Positions 16,607-24,630 of a DNA stretch of 36,903 bases are shown piece after piece. Position numbers and translations under genes: made by a program. Positions within the stretch are counted from its first letter, which is position 1, and each line of letters starts with the position of its first letter. Origin of the DNA: JBHEKP01 sp041859375 (GTDB taxonomy: Bacteria; Hydrogenedentota; Hydrogenedentia; Hydrogenedentales; CAITNO01); contig JBHEKP010000153.1 in assembly GCA_041859375.1 (NCBI GenBank), positions 1 to 36,903 on the forward strand, given 5' to 3'. The notes beneath the pieces were generated by a model. That model saw nothing but the letters and a program-made list of their open reading frames with translations, did not search any database and was not told where the DNA came from.

Positions 16607-17998
16607 CTAGAAGATGTAACCGCTTTCACCGTGCTCCGTGAGGTCCAGACCGGTGACCTCGTCCTCCTCGTTGACCCGCAGGCCGATGGTGGCCTTGAGG
16701 ATGGAAAGGATGATCACCGTGATGATCCCGCAGTAAACGATGGTGATACCGACGCCGGCGGCCTGCATGAGCACCTGGCTGATGATGTTCATGCCCTCCT
16801 TGGCGCCGCCAAAGGCTGAGGAGGCGAACACGCCGGTCAGAATCGCGCCGATGGCGCCGCCCACGCCGTGCACGCCGAAGGCGTCGAGCGAGTCGTCGTA
16901 GCCGAACATGTGCTTCATGGTCGTGGCGCTGAAGAAACAGCAGACGCCCACAATCGCGCCGATGAAGAAGGCGCCGGCGGGGCCGACAAACCCCGACGCG
17001 GGGGTGATTGCCACAAGGCCGGCCACCGCGCCGGTGGCGATGCCCAGGGCGCTCGGCTTGCCCTGTTTCAGCCATTCCACGAACATCCAGGACAACGCCG
17101 CCGTGGCCGTGGCCAGGTGGGTCACCAGCATGGCCATGCCCGCCGTGCCGTTGGCCGCGACCGCGCTGCCCGCGTTGAACCCGAACCAGCCCACCCACAG
17201 CATGCACGCGCCGGTGACGGCCATGCCCATGTTGTGGGGCGGCATGGGCTCGGACCCGTAGCCGCGCCGCTTGCCCAGCATGAGCGCGCAAATCAGCGCC
17301 GCCACGCCGGCGTTCACATGCACCACCGTGCCGCCCGCGAAGTCAAGCACGCCCATGATGTCGCCCATCAGCGAGCCCGGGCCGGCCCACACCATGTGGC
17401 ACACGGGAATGTAGACGAAGGTGAACCACAGGCCCATGAACCAGAGCATGGCGGAGAACTTCATGCGCTCGGCGAACGCGCCGATAATCAGGGCCGGGGT
17501 GATGATGGCGAAGGTGAGCTGGAAGCAGTAGAACACCGACTCGGGGATGGTCATGGTCAGGCTGTCCACCGCTATGCCCGAGGAAAAGAGCTTGGCGGGG
17601 GTGCCGATGAGGGAGTGCAGGTTGAACACCCCCTGCTCCATGCCGGTGGCGTCAAAGGCGAAGGTGTAGCCGTAAACGGCCCACAGCACCGTGATCAGCG
17701 CCGTGATGGAAAAGCACTGCATCAGCACCGACAGCACGTTCTTGCTGCGCACCAGGCCGCCGTAGAACAGCGCCAGTCCGGGAATGGTCATGAACAGCAC
17801 CAGCACCATTGACGTGAGCATCCAGGCGGTGTCGCCCGTGTCCAGCGACGGCGCGGCGGCGGCTTCCACCGCCGCCTCCGCCGGGGCGGCGTCCTGCGCG
17901 AACACGGCGGGCGCCAGCATCAGGGCGAAGGCCGCCGCCTGGGCCAAAACCATCAGCCAGTTTAGTTTTTTTGCCTTTGCGGCCGTTGCGGTTTGCAT
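16607..17998 (-). CDS. amtB: Ammonium transporter AmtB
   Basis: 463 residues. A cleavable signal-like N-terminus (AAAFALMLAPAVFAQ) and an Ala-rich spacer precede the eleven-helix transporter that moves ammonium across the inner membrane. Conserved pore residues are present: Asp219 in LDFAGGTVVHVNAG, the twin pore histidines His227 and His377 (FGVHGVGG), and the CFQLTFAIITPALIIGAFAERM gate segment (Phe159). The C-terminal tail GLDLTEHGESGYIF is the segment that contacts PII proteins. An AGGAG site lies ten bases before ATG 17998. It is 61 bases downstream of glnK, and together they form the usual nitrogen-scavenging pair. Confidence 0.97.
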   Translation of the reverse strand: MQTATAAKAKKLNWLMVLAQAAAFALMLAPAVFAQDAAPAEAAVEAAAAPSLDTGDTAWMLTSMVLVLFMTIPGLALFYGGLVRSKNVLSVLMQCFSITALITVLWAVYGYTFAFDATGMEQGVFNLHSLIGTPAKLFSSGIAVDSLTMTIPESVFYCFQLTFAIITPALIIGAFAERMKFSAMLWFMGLWFTFVYIPVCHMVWAGPGSLMGDIMGVLDFAGGTVVHVNAGVAALICALMLGKRRGYGSEPMPPHNMGMAVTGACMLWVGWFGFNAGSAVAANGTAGMAMLVTHLATATAALSWMFVEWLKQGKPSALGIATGAVAGLVAITPASGFVGPAGAFFIGAIVGVCCFFSATTMKHMFGYDDSLDAFGVHGVGGAIGAILTGVFASSAFGGAKEGMNIISQVLMQAAGVGITIVYCGIITVIILSILKATIGLRVNEEDEVTGLDLTEHGESGYIF

Positions 17999-18059
17999 AT
18001 TCTTAAACTCCTGTCTGTTGTTTTCCGGGGTTGTTGTCCTGTGTTCCGGGCCGTGCGGC

Positions 18060-18401
18060 CTACTCGACCACGACCTCGCCGGTTTCTCCGGTGCGGATGC
18101 GCACCGCGTCCTCCACGGGCGAGACGAATATCTTCCCGTCGCCGATGCGCCCGGTGGCCGCCGCGGAAATCACCGCGCCAAGCACACCCTTGAGCTTGTC
18201 ATCGGGAATGACCACCTCCATTTTGATTTTGGGGAGGAACTCCACCACGTACTCCGCGCCGCGGTACATTTCCTTGTGGCCCTTTTGGCGGCCGAAGCCC
18301 TTGACCTCGGTCACGGTGAGTCCGGTGATGCCCTCCTTGGCAAGGGCCTCCTTGACTTCCTCCAATTTGAACGGCTTGATGATGGCTTCCACTTTTTTCA
18401 T
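18060..18401 (-). CDS. glnK: Nitrogen regulatory PII protein GlnK
   Basis: 113 residues, family length. MKKVEAIIKPFKLEEVKEAL is the classic N-terminus; the T-loop reads GHKEMYRGAEYVVEFLPK with Tyr51, the uridylylation site; TGRIGDGKIFV and the C-terminal RIRTGE form the ATP/2-oxoglutarate site. PII proteins sense energy and 2-oxoglutarate and plug AmtB when nitrogen is plentiful. I chose ATG 18401 by homology; there is no good ribosome site directly before it, and AAGGAG lies 19 bases upstream. Longer starts to 18461 add non-family residues. It is the first gene of the glnK-amtB operon under a sigma-54 promoter. Confidence 0.95.
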   Translation of the reverse strand: MKKVEAIIKPFKLEEVKEALAKEGITGLTVTEVKGFGRQKGHKEMYRGAEYVVEFLPKIKMEVVIPDDKLKGVLGAVISAAATGRIGDGKIFVSPVEDAVRIRTGETGEVVVE

Positions 18402-18521
18402 AGGCTTTGCCGTGTCCGGCTCCTTTCCTGGTCTCATTGCCTGCCACCCACCCTGCGGCATCCCTCCATCGTGATACCGGCAAGATGCGTTTCAACTGTG
18501 CAATCATTCATCAGGGTAGAA

Positions 18522-18538
18522 GGCAATCTCCGTGCCAA
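18522..18538 (-). promoter_or_regulatory. Consensus sigma-54 promoter of glnK-amtB
   Basis: Minus strand TTGGCACGGAGATTGCC fits the -24/-12 pattern TGGCAC-N5-TTGC exactly. The expected start is near 18511, giving a leader of about 110 bases to glnK. A sigma-54 promoter before glnK-amtB is the classic NtrC-type nitrogen control arrangement; the activator is not in the window. Confidence 0.85.
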
Positions 18539-18579
18539 CAATCGCTTCCCAACCTTCCGGCAATTTATTATTTCCTGTA

Positions 18580-18610
18580 AATAATTATAAATAAATAGTT
18601 TATGATTATT
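18580..18610. promoter_or_regulatory. AT-rich palindrome upstream of the sigma-54 promoter
   Basis: AATAATTATAAA (18580-18591) and TTTATGATTATT (18599-18610) are inverted with one mismatch and a 7-base gap. The centre is about 84 bases upstream of the expected glnK start, in the range of activator sites. It does not resemble the enteric NtrC site. The remaining stretch 18611-19067 is lower in GC, has small hairpins (GGGTT cgcc AACCC at 18907-18920, GGAAGCCTTCC near 18854) and no credible gene. It must contain the nuo promoter, which I cannot place. Confidence 0.4.
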
Positions 18611-19067
18611 TTTATTCCTCCTGACCATGCCGCACCTCCGTCCCCGGATAATGGCTCGCCAGCATATTTTCCCACCATTTGGTAGCATGGGAAGGCGAAC
18701 GTACCGGAATGTACCTGCGGGAGCCGCCCCGCCCCGCCCGAAACCAACCAATCAATGGCAGGGCGAAATCCTACCTTTTAGTACGGAATCAGGGAAAATC
18801 ACGGTTGTAATCCGACCGCATTTATGCCAAGATTGTGCGTCGTTTAGTATTAGGAAGCCTTCCGGATTTCTAATCGCCCTGTTGGTGGTGTCATTGTGTT
18901 TTTGCTGGGTTCGCCAACCCACAGAATGCGATGGCCCGTTGGATTCTGGTTCCAGGAATTCTGCGGCTCAGTCGTCATCGTGCGCTTTGAGTATGCGTAA
19001 ATAGTCGCGGAAACTGGCTTTAACAAGATTTTGGCGCGTTGTTTCGCGCTTTGAATGTGATCAAACA

Positions 19068-19418
19068 ATGAACATGCTGTATGTGGCCCTTTTTTTGGGG
19101 CTCTCCTTGATTATGGTAGGCGGCGGGCTTGCCTTTTCTTATTTGGTGGCCCCGCACCGGCCTGGAAGCATTAAAAACACCCCCTATGAATGCGGCGAAC
19201 AGCCCATCGGCAATGCCTGGATACAGTTCAATGTGGGTTATTACCTCTTTGGCCTGATGTTTCTGGTGTTCGATGTGGAGGCGGCATTCCTTTATCCCTG
19301 GGCGGTGGCCTACCGCCATCTGGGCGTTGCCGGACTCGTCGAGGCGGGTATTTTCATCCTCATCCTTCTGGCGGGTCTTGCCTATGCATGGAAAAAGGGG
19401 GTGCTGGAATGGGTCTGA
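19068..19418 (+). CDS. nuoA: NADH-quinone oxidoreductase subunit A
   Basis: 116 residues with three membrane helices. Membrane-arm subunit at the hinge with the peripheral arm. Family marks are PYECGEQP (residues 39-46) and the FDVEAAFLYPWA helix (68-79). The ribosome site is weak at ATG 19068, and an ATG two codons later is possible. It is first gene of the nuo operon, 666 bases from the divergent glnK. Confidence 0.96.
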   Translation: MNMLYVALFLGLSLIMVGGGLAFSYLVAPHRPGSIKNTPYECGEQPIGNAWIQFNVGYYLFGLMFLVFDVEAAFLYPWAVAYRHLGVAGLVEAGIFILILLAGLAYAWKKGVLEWV

Positions 19419-20104
19419 TGCTGGATCATTTGCCCGGCATTTTGGACCGTTTTCCGGGCGGTTCCGTGCTGGTCACCACCATTGACAGCCTGGTGAACGC
19501 GTCCCGCGCCAACAGTCTTTGGCCGCTCGGGTTCGGCACCAAATGCTGCGCCATTGAGATGCTGATGGCGACGGGCGCTTCGCACCAGGACATCTCGCGT
19601 TTCGGCGCGGAAGTCGTCCGAAGCTCCACCCGCCAGGCGGACCTGATGATCATCGCCGGGGCGATAGTCAGGAAAATGGCCCCCAGGGTCCGCCTGCTCT
19701 ACGAGCAGATGGCCGAGCCCCGTTATGTGATTGCCACCGGTTCCTGCGCGATTTGCGGGGGGCCCTTCCAATACAACTCCTATCATATTGTCCATGGTGT
19801 TGACGAAATCATTCCCGTGGACGTGTATGTGCCGGGGTGCCCCCCCCGCCCGGAGGCTTTTTTCTGGGGGCTTTTGGCGCTCCAGCGGCTGATCAAGGAG
19901 GGCGAATCCATCCGCCACCCGGAAATCCGCCGGAAACCGGTCATGACGGCCCTTCCCCAGGGAATCACCATGGAGGACATCCGGGGGGAGATGCGCCGCC
20001 TGCTGGAAGAGCAGAACGTGGTGCACGTCAACGATTCCGCCGAAAACAAGGTCTGGACCGCAAGGTTGAAGGAATGGATCCGCAAACCCTCCTCAAAACT
20101 GTGA
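19409..20104 (+). CDS. nuoB: NADH-quinone oxidoreductase subunit B
   Basis: 231 residues. Carries the terminal 4Fe-4S cluster N2 that reduces quinone. Ligands visible: the Cys46-Cys47 pair in TKCCAIEM, Cys113 in TGSCAICGGPF and Cys144 in PGCPPRPE. The ATG at 19409, with AAGGGGG upstream, overlaps nuoA by ten bases; ATG 19418 overlaps the nuoA stop as TGATG and is an alternative that would drop three residues. A C-terminal extension beyond the conserved core (about residues 165-231) is present, longer than in E. coli NuoB's end, and overlaps nuoC. Confidence 0.96.
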   Translation: MGLMLDHLPGILDRFPGGSVLVTTIDSLVNASRANSLWPLGFGTKCCAIEMLMATGASHQDISRFGAEVVRSSTRQADLMIIAGAIVRKMAPRVRLLYEQMAEPRYVIATGSCAICGGPFQYNSYHIVHGVDEIIPVDVYVPGCPPRPEAFFWGLLALQRLIKEGESIRHPEIRRKPVMTALPQGITMEDIRGEMRRLLEEQNVVHVNDSAENKVWTARLKEWIRKPSSKL

Positions 20105-20538
20105 CGGGGCTTTTCCCCGAGGCGCAGGAGCGCCCGAATTCCTCGCCCGCCGCCGTGCGGGTGGGGGTCGGCGCCCTGTCCGCGCTGATGGGGCGGCTGC
20201 GCAACGACGGGGAATTCTCCTTTGACTTCCTGCTGGACCACACCGCCATTGACTGGATTGACGAAAACGTGTTCGAGCTTTTGTACCAGTTGTTCTCCAC
20301 AACCCACGGCCATTCCCTGACCGTGAGCGTGCTGGTTGACAGGGCGAACCCCCTGACGCCGACCATGTCCGGCCTGTGGCCCGTCGCGGAATGGCAGGAG
20401 CGCGAGGTGTACGACCTTTTCGGGGTGCTCTACGACGACCATCCCGATCTGCGCCGTCTCTTTCTGGAGGATGACTGGTCCGGCCACCCGCTCCGCAAGG
20501 ATTACGAGGACAAAAACATGCTGCGGCAGCCGCAGTAA
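20074..20538 (+). CDS. nuoC: NADH-quinone oxidoreductase subunit C
   Basis: 154 residues, a stand-alone 30-kDa subunit not fused to NuoD. Peripheral-arm structural subunit. The signature EREVYDLFGVLY (109-120) followed by DDHPDLRRLF and HPLRKDY is intact. The start overlaps the nuoB end by 31 bases; ATG 20074 is supported by family length and by an AAGGTTGAAGGA stretch directly before it. Confidence 0.94.
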   Translation: MDPQTLLKTVTGLFPEAQERPNSSPAAVRVGVGALSALMGRLRNDGEFSFDFLLDHTAIDWIDENVFELLYQLFSTTHGHSLTVSVLVDRANPLTPTMSGLWPVAEWQEREVYDLFGVLYDDHPDLRRLFLEDDWSGHPLRKDYEDKNMLRQPQ

Positions 20539-20556
20539 ACGGTTAACACACCGGCC

Positions 20557-21720
20557 ATGACCCTTCACATGCGCACATTGGACGAACTTTTGACACCTCC
20601 CGGTGCGGACAGCAGCGGGTTGTCAACACAGGAGTACTTTGTGAACATGGGGCCGCAGCACCCCATTTCGCACGGTTCCCTGCGTCTGGTGCTGCGCCTG
20701 GACGGCGAGACCGTCAGGGAGGTGATACCGGTGCCGGGCTTTGTCCACCGCGGCATTGAAAAGATGTGCGAGCACCTCACCCCCCGGCAAATCATCCCGC
20801 TCACCGACCGGCTGGACTACCTTTCCGCAATAATGAACAACTGGGCGGTGGCACGGGCGGTGGAGTCGGCGGCGGGCATCGAAATCAACGACCGCATTGA
20901 GACCATCCGCACGCTGATGGCGGAACTTCAGCGCGTCCAGAGCCACATGCTGTGGTGGGGCGTGCTCGGGCTCGACCTGGGGGCCTTCACGGCGTTCCTC
21001 TACGCCTTCCGCGACCGGGAAATCATCAGCGAGCTTTTCGAGGAGACCATCGGCGCCCGGCTCACCATGAATTATGTCCGTCCGGGCGGGGTCATGTTCG
21101 ACATCAATGCCGATTTCCCGGAAAAGGTCAAAAAGCTGGTTGGATACGTCCGTTCGGTTGTGGGTGAGTACGACACGCTGCTCTCCGGAAACGCCATCCT
21201 CCAGGAGCGCCTGCGCAACATCGGCGTGCTGGACCCCGGCAGGGCCGTCGCGCTGGGATGCACCGGCCCGGTGCTGCGGGCCAGCGGCGTGCCCCTTGAT
21301 TTGCGGAAGACCGCCCCCTACGGCATGTACGGAAAAACTGAATTCGACGTCGTGGTCGGCTCAACAGGCGACTGCTGGGACCGGTATTATGTCCGCATGG
21401 AGGAAATCCGCCAGTCGCTGCGCATCATCGAGCAGCTGGTTGATTCCATACCGGAAGGGCCGGTGAACGTGCTGCGCCCCAACGCGCGCGTCATTGTCCC
21501 GGAGGGCGCCCATTACAGCCAGATTGAAACCGCCCGGGGCGTCCTTGGCGTGCTGCTGGTGTCCGACGGCAGGAGCACGACACCCCGCAGGCTGCATTTC
21601 CGCTCGCCGAATTTCAACAACATGTGGGCGGTGACCGCCCTCGCCCCCGGATGGAGAATCGCGGACATCATCGCCATACAGTCGAGCCTTGACCTCGTAA
21701 TACCGGACATAGACAGGTAA
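20557..21720 (+). CDS. nuoD: NADH-quinone oxidoreductase subunit D
   Basis: 387 residues. The 49-kDa subunit forms the quinone pocket with NuoB and is related to NiFe-hydrogenase large subunits. Visible: GPQHPISHG (32-40), VHRGIEKM, the NYVRPGGV loop, and the C-terminal SLDLVIPDIDR. Hydrogenase-type Cys metal ligands are absent, so this is a complex I subunit and not a hydrogenase. No strong ribosome site is seen before ATG 20557; ATG 20569 is possible. nuoH begins four bases after its end, with no nuoE, nuoF or nuoG between. Confidence 0.96.
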   Translation: MTLHMRTLDELLTPPGADSSGLSTQEYFVNMGPQHPISHGSLRLVLRLDGETVREVIPVPGFVHRGIEKMCEHLTPRQIIPLTDRLDYLSAIMNNWAVARAVESAAGIEINDRIETIRTLMAELQRVQSHMLWWGVLGLDLGAFTAFLYAFRDREIISELFEETIGARLTMNYVRPGGVMFDINADFPEKVKKLVGYVRSVVGEYDTLLSGNAILQERLRNIGVLDPGRAVALGCTGPVLRASGVPLDLRKTAPYGMYGKTEFDVVVGSTGDCWDRYYVRMEEIRQSLRIIEQLVDSIPEGPVNVLRPNARVIVPEGAHYSQIETARGVLGVLLVSDGRSTTPRRLHFRSPNFNNMWAVTALAPGWRIADIIAIQSSLDLVIPDIDR

Positions 21721-21723
21721 GCC

Positions 21724-22860
21724 ATGCTGGAACAGGCCGTCACACACACAGCCATTGCCGCCGCGGCGGGAGCCGCCTGGGGCGCGCGCACCGTTTCCGA
21801 CCGCACCATGGCCGCGGTTCAGGACGGCTCGTGGCTGGCGGCCGCCGCCCTCATGGCCGCGGCGGTGGCGGCGCTCGGCGCGCTGGTGACGCTGGTGGGC
21901 CTGGTGCTTATCTACGCCGAGCGCAAGATTGCGGGCCATTTCCAGTGCCGCCTCGGGCCCATGCGGGTGGGGCCGCACGGCATCCTTCAGACGGTGGCGG
22001 ACGCGGTGAAGCTGCTGCTGAAGGAGGACGTCATCCCGGAGCGCGCCGACAAGGCCATGCACCTCCTCGCGCCGTTCCTCTCCATGGCGGCGACGGTGCT
22101 GGTGCTGGGCGTGATTCCCTACAGCCCCGCCCTCCAGATCATTGACGTGAACGCCGGGGTGCTCTATGTCACGGCAATCAGCGGCTTCGGCGTGATGGGC
22201 ATCCTGCTCGGCGGGTGGAGCTCAAACAACAAGTGGTCCATGGTGGGGGCGATGCGCGCGGGCGCGCAGATCATTTCCTACGAGATCTCCGCCACGCTGG
22301 CCCTGCTGGTGGTGGTGCTCTTCGCGGGGTCCATGTCCCTTTCACAAATCGTGCTGAGCCAGGACGCGGGCTGGTGGGTGTGGCGCGCGCACGGCGTCGG
22401 GCTGGTGGCCTTTGTCATTTTCGTGATTGCCGCCACGGCGGAAATCAACCGCACGCCCTTTGACATCCCGGAGGGCGAGTCCGAACTCGCCGCCGGATTC
22501 CACACCGAGTATTCGGGACTCCGGTTTTCCTTCTTCTTCCTGGCCGAATTCATCAACGTCTTCGTGGTTTCCGCCATGTCCGCCACCCTGTTTCTGGGCG
22601 GGTGGATGCCCTTCCACATCGGCGGCTGGCGGGCCTTCAACGAAATCATGGACCTCATCCCGCCGCTGCTGTGGTTCTCCGGAAAAACAGCCTTTGTCGT
22701 GTTCCTGATCATGTGGTTCCGCTGGACATTCCCGCGCCTGCGCGTGGACCAGCTGATGTACCTTGAGTGGAAGATTCTGCTGCCCATCGGTTTCGTGAAC
22801 CTGTTCGCGGCGGCGGTGGTGGTGCTTTTCAACCTTTACCCGTTTCCAATTTTACCCTAG
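21724..22860 (+). CDS. nuoH: NADH-quinone oxidoreductase subunit H
   Basis: 378 residues, about eight to nine membrane helices. The subunit joins the quinone pocket to the proton pathway. AERK (65-68), RLGPMRVGPHG and the acidic loop EINRTPFDIPEGESELAAG (240-258) are intact. The first 35 residues form an Ala-rich extension before the first helix. It starts directly after nuoD. Confidence 0.96.
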   Translation: MLEQAVTHTAIAAAAGAAWGARTVSDRTMAAVQDGSWLAAAALMAAAVAALGALVTLVGLVLIYAERKIAGHFQCRLGPMRVGPHGILQTVADAVKLLLKEDVIPERADKAMHLLAPFLSMAATVLVLGVIPYSPALQIIDVNAGVLYVTAISGFGVMGILLGGWSSNNKWSMVGAMRAGAQIISYEISATLALLVVVLFAGSMSLSQIVLSQDAGWWVWRAHGVGLVAFVIFVIAATAEINRTPFDIPEGESELAAGFHTEYSGLRFSFFFLAEFINVFVVSAMSATLFLGGWMPFHIGGWRAFNEIMDLIPPLLWFSGKTAFVVFLIMWFRWTFPRLRVDQLMYLEWKILLPIGFVNLFAAAVVVLFNLYPFPILP

Positions 22861-22880
22861 GAAAGAGGACGGACCCCGGC

Positions 22881-23585
22881 ATGGGACGTGTTGACTTCAA
22901 GGATGTGAGACGCGAATCGCGCGCCTTTGCGGGCATGACCGTGCCCGTGGCGGTGGTGCCGCGCTTCAAGCGGCAGTCCTACCCCGCGCGCTTCGCCCTT
23001 TCGCTGAAAAGCCTCCTTGACGGCATGCGCCTGACCTTCGGCTACCTGGCGCGCCCGTCAACGGTCGTGACGCGGCAGTATCCGGAAAACCGCGGCGTCC
23101 TCAAATTCCCCGAACGCTACCGCGCCAGCCTCAAATTCCGCCATGACGAGAACGGACACCACTACTGCAACGCCTGCGGCAGCTGCGAGAAGGCCTGCCC
23201 CAACGGCTCCATCATCCTGCACAAGCAAAAGGGCGCGGCCACGGGCAAGAATGAAATCGAACGGTACGTCTGGCGCATGGACTCCTGCATGATGTGCAAC
23301 GCGTGCGTGGAGGCGTGCTCCTTCGGCGCCCTTGAGATGTCGCACGACTTTGAAAACGCCGTGTACGACCGGCGCCTGCTGGTGTACACGCTGAACCGCT
23401 ACGCGGGCCCGCCCGCGGCCGTCATGAACGGCGTCACGGACGCCGAGGAGCGCGCGGGAATGATGACCGCGCTGGACGCCTACGGCGGCCCGGTGCCCAT
23501 GAACGGCCACGCGCTTCCGAACACACCCGCGCTGGGGGGCGGGCCGGACGCGGGGGCCCCCGACGCCGGGGGGGGGACGCCATGA
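22881..23585 (+). CDS. nuoI: NADH-quinone oxidoreductase subunit I, two 4Fe-4S clusters
   Basis: 234 residues. Ferredoxin-like subunit that passes electrons to NuoB. First cluster ligands are Cys96, 99, 102 and 106 (CNACGSCEKACP); second are Cys136, 139, 142 and 146 (CMMCNACVEACS), where Ser replaces the usual Pro after the last Cys. An N-terminal amphipathic segment (about 25-55) contacts the membrane. The last 20 residues are a Gly/Pro/Ala-rich tail of unknown role. ATGA overlap with nuoJ. AGAGGAC lies upstream of ATG 22881. Confidence 0.94.
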   Translation: MGRVDFKDVRRESRAFAGMTVPVAVVPRFKRQSYPARFALSLKSLLDGMRLTFGYLARPSTVVTRQYPENRGVLKFPERYRASLKFRHDENGHHYCNACGSCEKACPNGSIILHKQKGAATGKNEIERYVWRMDSCMMCNACVEACSFGALEMSHDFENAVYDRRLLVYTLNRYAGPPAAVMNGVTDAEERAGMMTALDAYGGPVPMNGHALPNTPALGGGPDAGAPDAGGGTP

Positions 23586-24202
23586 TGCTTGCCGCCCTTC
23601 ACGCGCTGCTCTTCTGGACCGCGGCCGCGGCGGTCGTGCTGCTGGCGCTCGCCGTGGTGAGCGTGCGCAAGCTGCTGCGCGCGGCGGTGGCCCTCATGGG
23701 CGTGCTCTCCGCGACCGCCGGATTGTATGTCATGCTCGACGCGCAGTTTCTCGCGGGGGTGCAGGTGCTGGTGTATGTCGGGGGCATCGTGGTGCTCATC
23801 GTCTTCGCCATCATGCTCACGCGCTCGGGGGAGCTGCTTGAGGATGTCCCAACCATGAAACGGAAGGTGATGGGCGCGGCGGTGGCGGCCTGCTTCCTCG
23901 CCCTTTCCGGCGCGGCGCTGTGGAACACCCCCTTTAAGGTCACTCCGGCGCAAAACCACCACCCGGACGAGGCCCTGGAAATCGGGCTCGCCCTGCTGGA
24001 CGCGGGGCCGAACGGCCATGTGCTGCCCTTTGAGGTGGTCTCGCTGCTCCTTTTGGCCTCCATGATAGGCGGCATTGTGATCGCCCGCAAAACGCCCCCG
24101 CCTGACCAGCCCTTCACAAGCGGCGGGGATATGCCGGGTGAAACGGATGTGCGCCCCCCCCTGAGCCAGAGGGATGTGAAACCGGGAGGGGGCGGAAAAT
24201 GA
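23582..24202 (+). CDS. nuoJ: NADH-quinone oxidoreductase subunit J
   Basis: 206 residues with five predicted membrane helices; the segment AQFLAGVQVLVYVGGIVVLIVFAIML is the conserved third-helix region that holds the pi-bulge. It contributes to the E-channel. A hydrophilic Pro/Gly-rich tail (about 165-206) follows the last helix. It overlaps nuoI and nuoK by ATGA. Confidence 0.95.
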   Translation: MMLAALHALLFWTAAAAVVLLALAVVSVRKLLRAAVALMGVLSATAGLYVMLDAQFLAGVQVLVYVGGIVVLIVFAIMLTRSGELLEDVPTMKRKVMGAAVAACFLALSGAALWNTPFKVTPAQNHHPDEALEIGLALLDAGPNGHVLPFEVVSLLLLASMIGGIVIARKTPPPDQPFTSGGDMPGETDVRPPLSQRDVKPGGGGK

Positions 24203-24630
24203 GCGGACTTATGGAATTCGCCGCTTCCTGCAACCCCGGCATCCGGGGCTGGCTGATGCTGACCAGCGTCCTGTTTTCCATCGGCCTTTACGGCCTGTTG
24301 ACCCGCCGCAACGCCGTGGGGGTCCTGATGGCGGTCGAGCTCATGCTGAACGCCGCCGCGCTGGACTTTGTCATATTCAACCAGTTCTGCTCCGTCTCCA
24401 AGATTGACGGCCATGTCATGGCGGTGTTTGTCATTGCCACGGCCGCGGCGGAGGTGGTGGTGGGCATGGCCATTTTTGTGGCGCTGTACCGGTACCGGGG
24501 CACGGTTGACGTGAACCGGATGGACACCATGCGCGATCCGGTGCGGGCCATCCAGGGGCCCGCGGAGTTCAACCGGGAAGTGTTGGCGGAAATCAACAAA
24601 CAATACAAGAGCAGGCATGACCGGCACTGA
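24199..24630 (+). CDS. nuoK: NADH-quinone oxidoreductase subunit K, C-terminally extended
   Basis: 143 residues, versus about 100 normally; the extra 40 at the C-terminus are hydrophilic. Three helices carry the conserved proton-path glutamates Glu47 (AVELMLNA) and Glu85 (AAAEVVVGMAI). It overlaps nuoJ by ATGA and nuoL by 14 bases. Confidence 0.95.
   Translation: MSGLMEFAASCNPGIRGWLMLTSVLFSIGLYGLLTRRNAVGVLMAVELMLNAAALDFVIFNQFCSVSKIDGHVMAVFVIATAAAEVVVGMAIFVALYRYRGTVDVNRMDTMRDPVRAIQGPAEFNREVLAEINKQYKSRHDRH

Noticed and set aside
18627..19004. Plus-strand 125-residue reading frame in the glnK-nuoA gap
   Set aside because: No ribosome site, no family features and a random-like composition.
18850..19068. 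Minus-strand 72-residue reading frame overlapping the nuoA start
   Set aside because: TTG start, overlaps the nuoA start codon and has no recognisable features.
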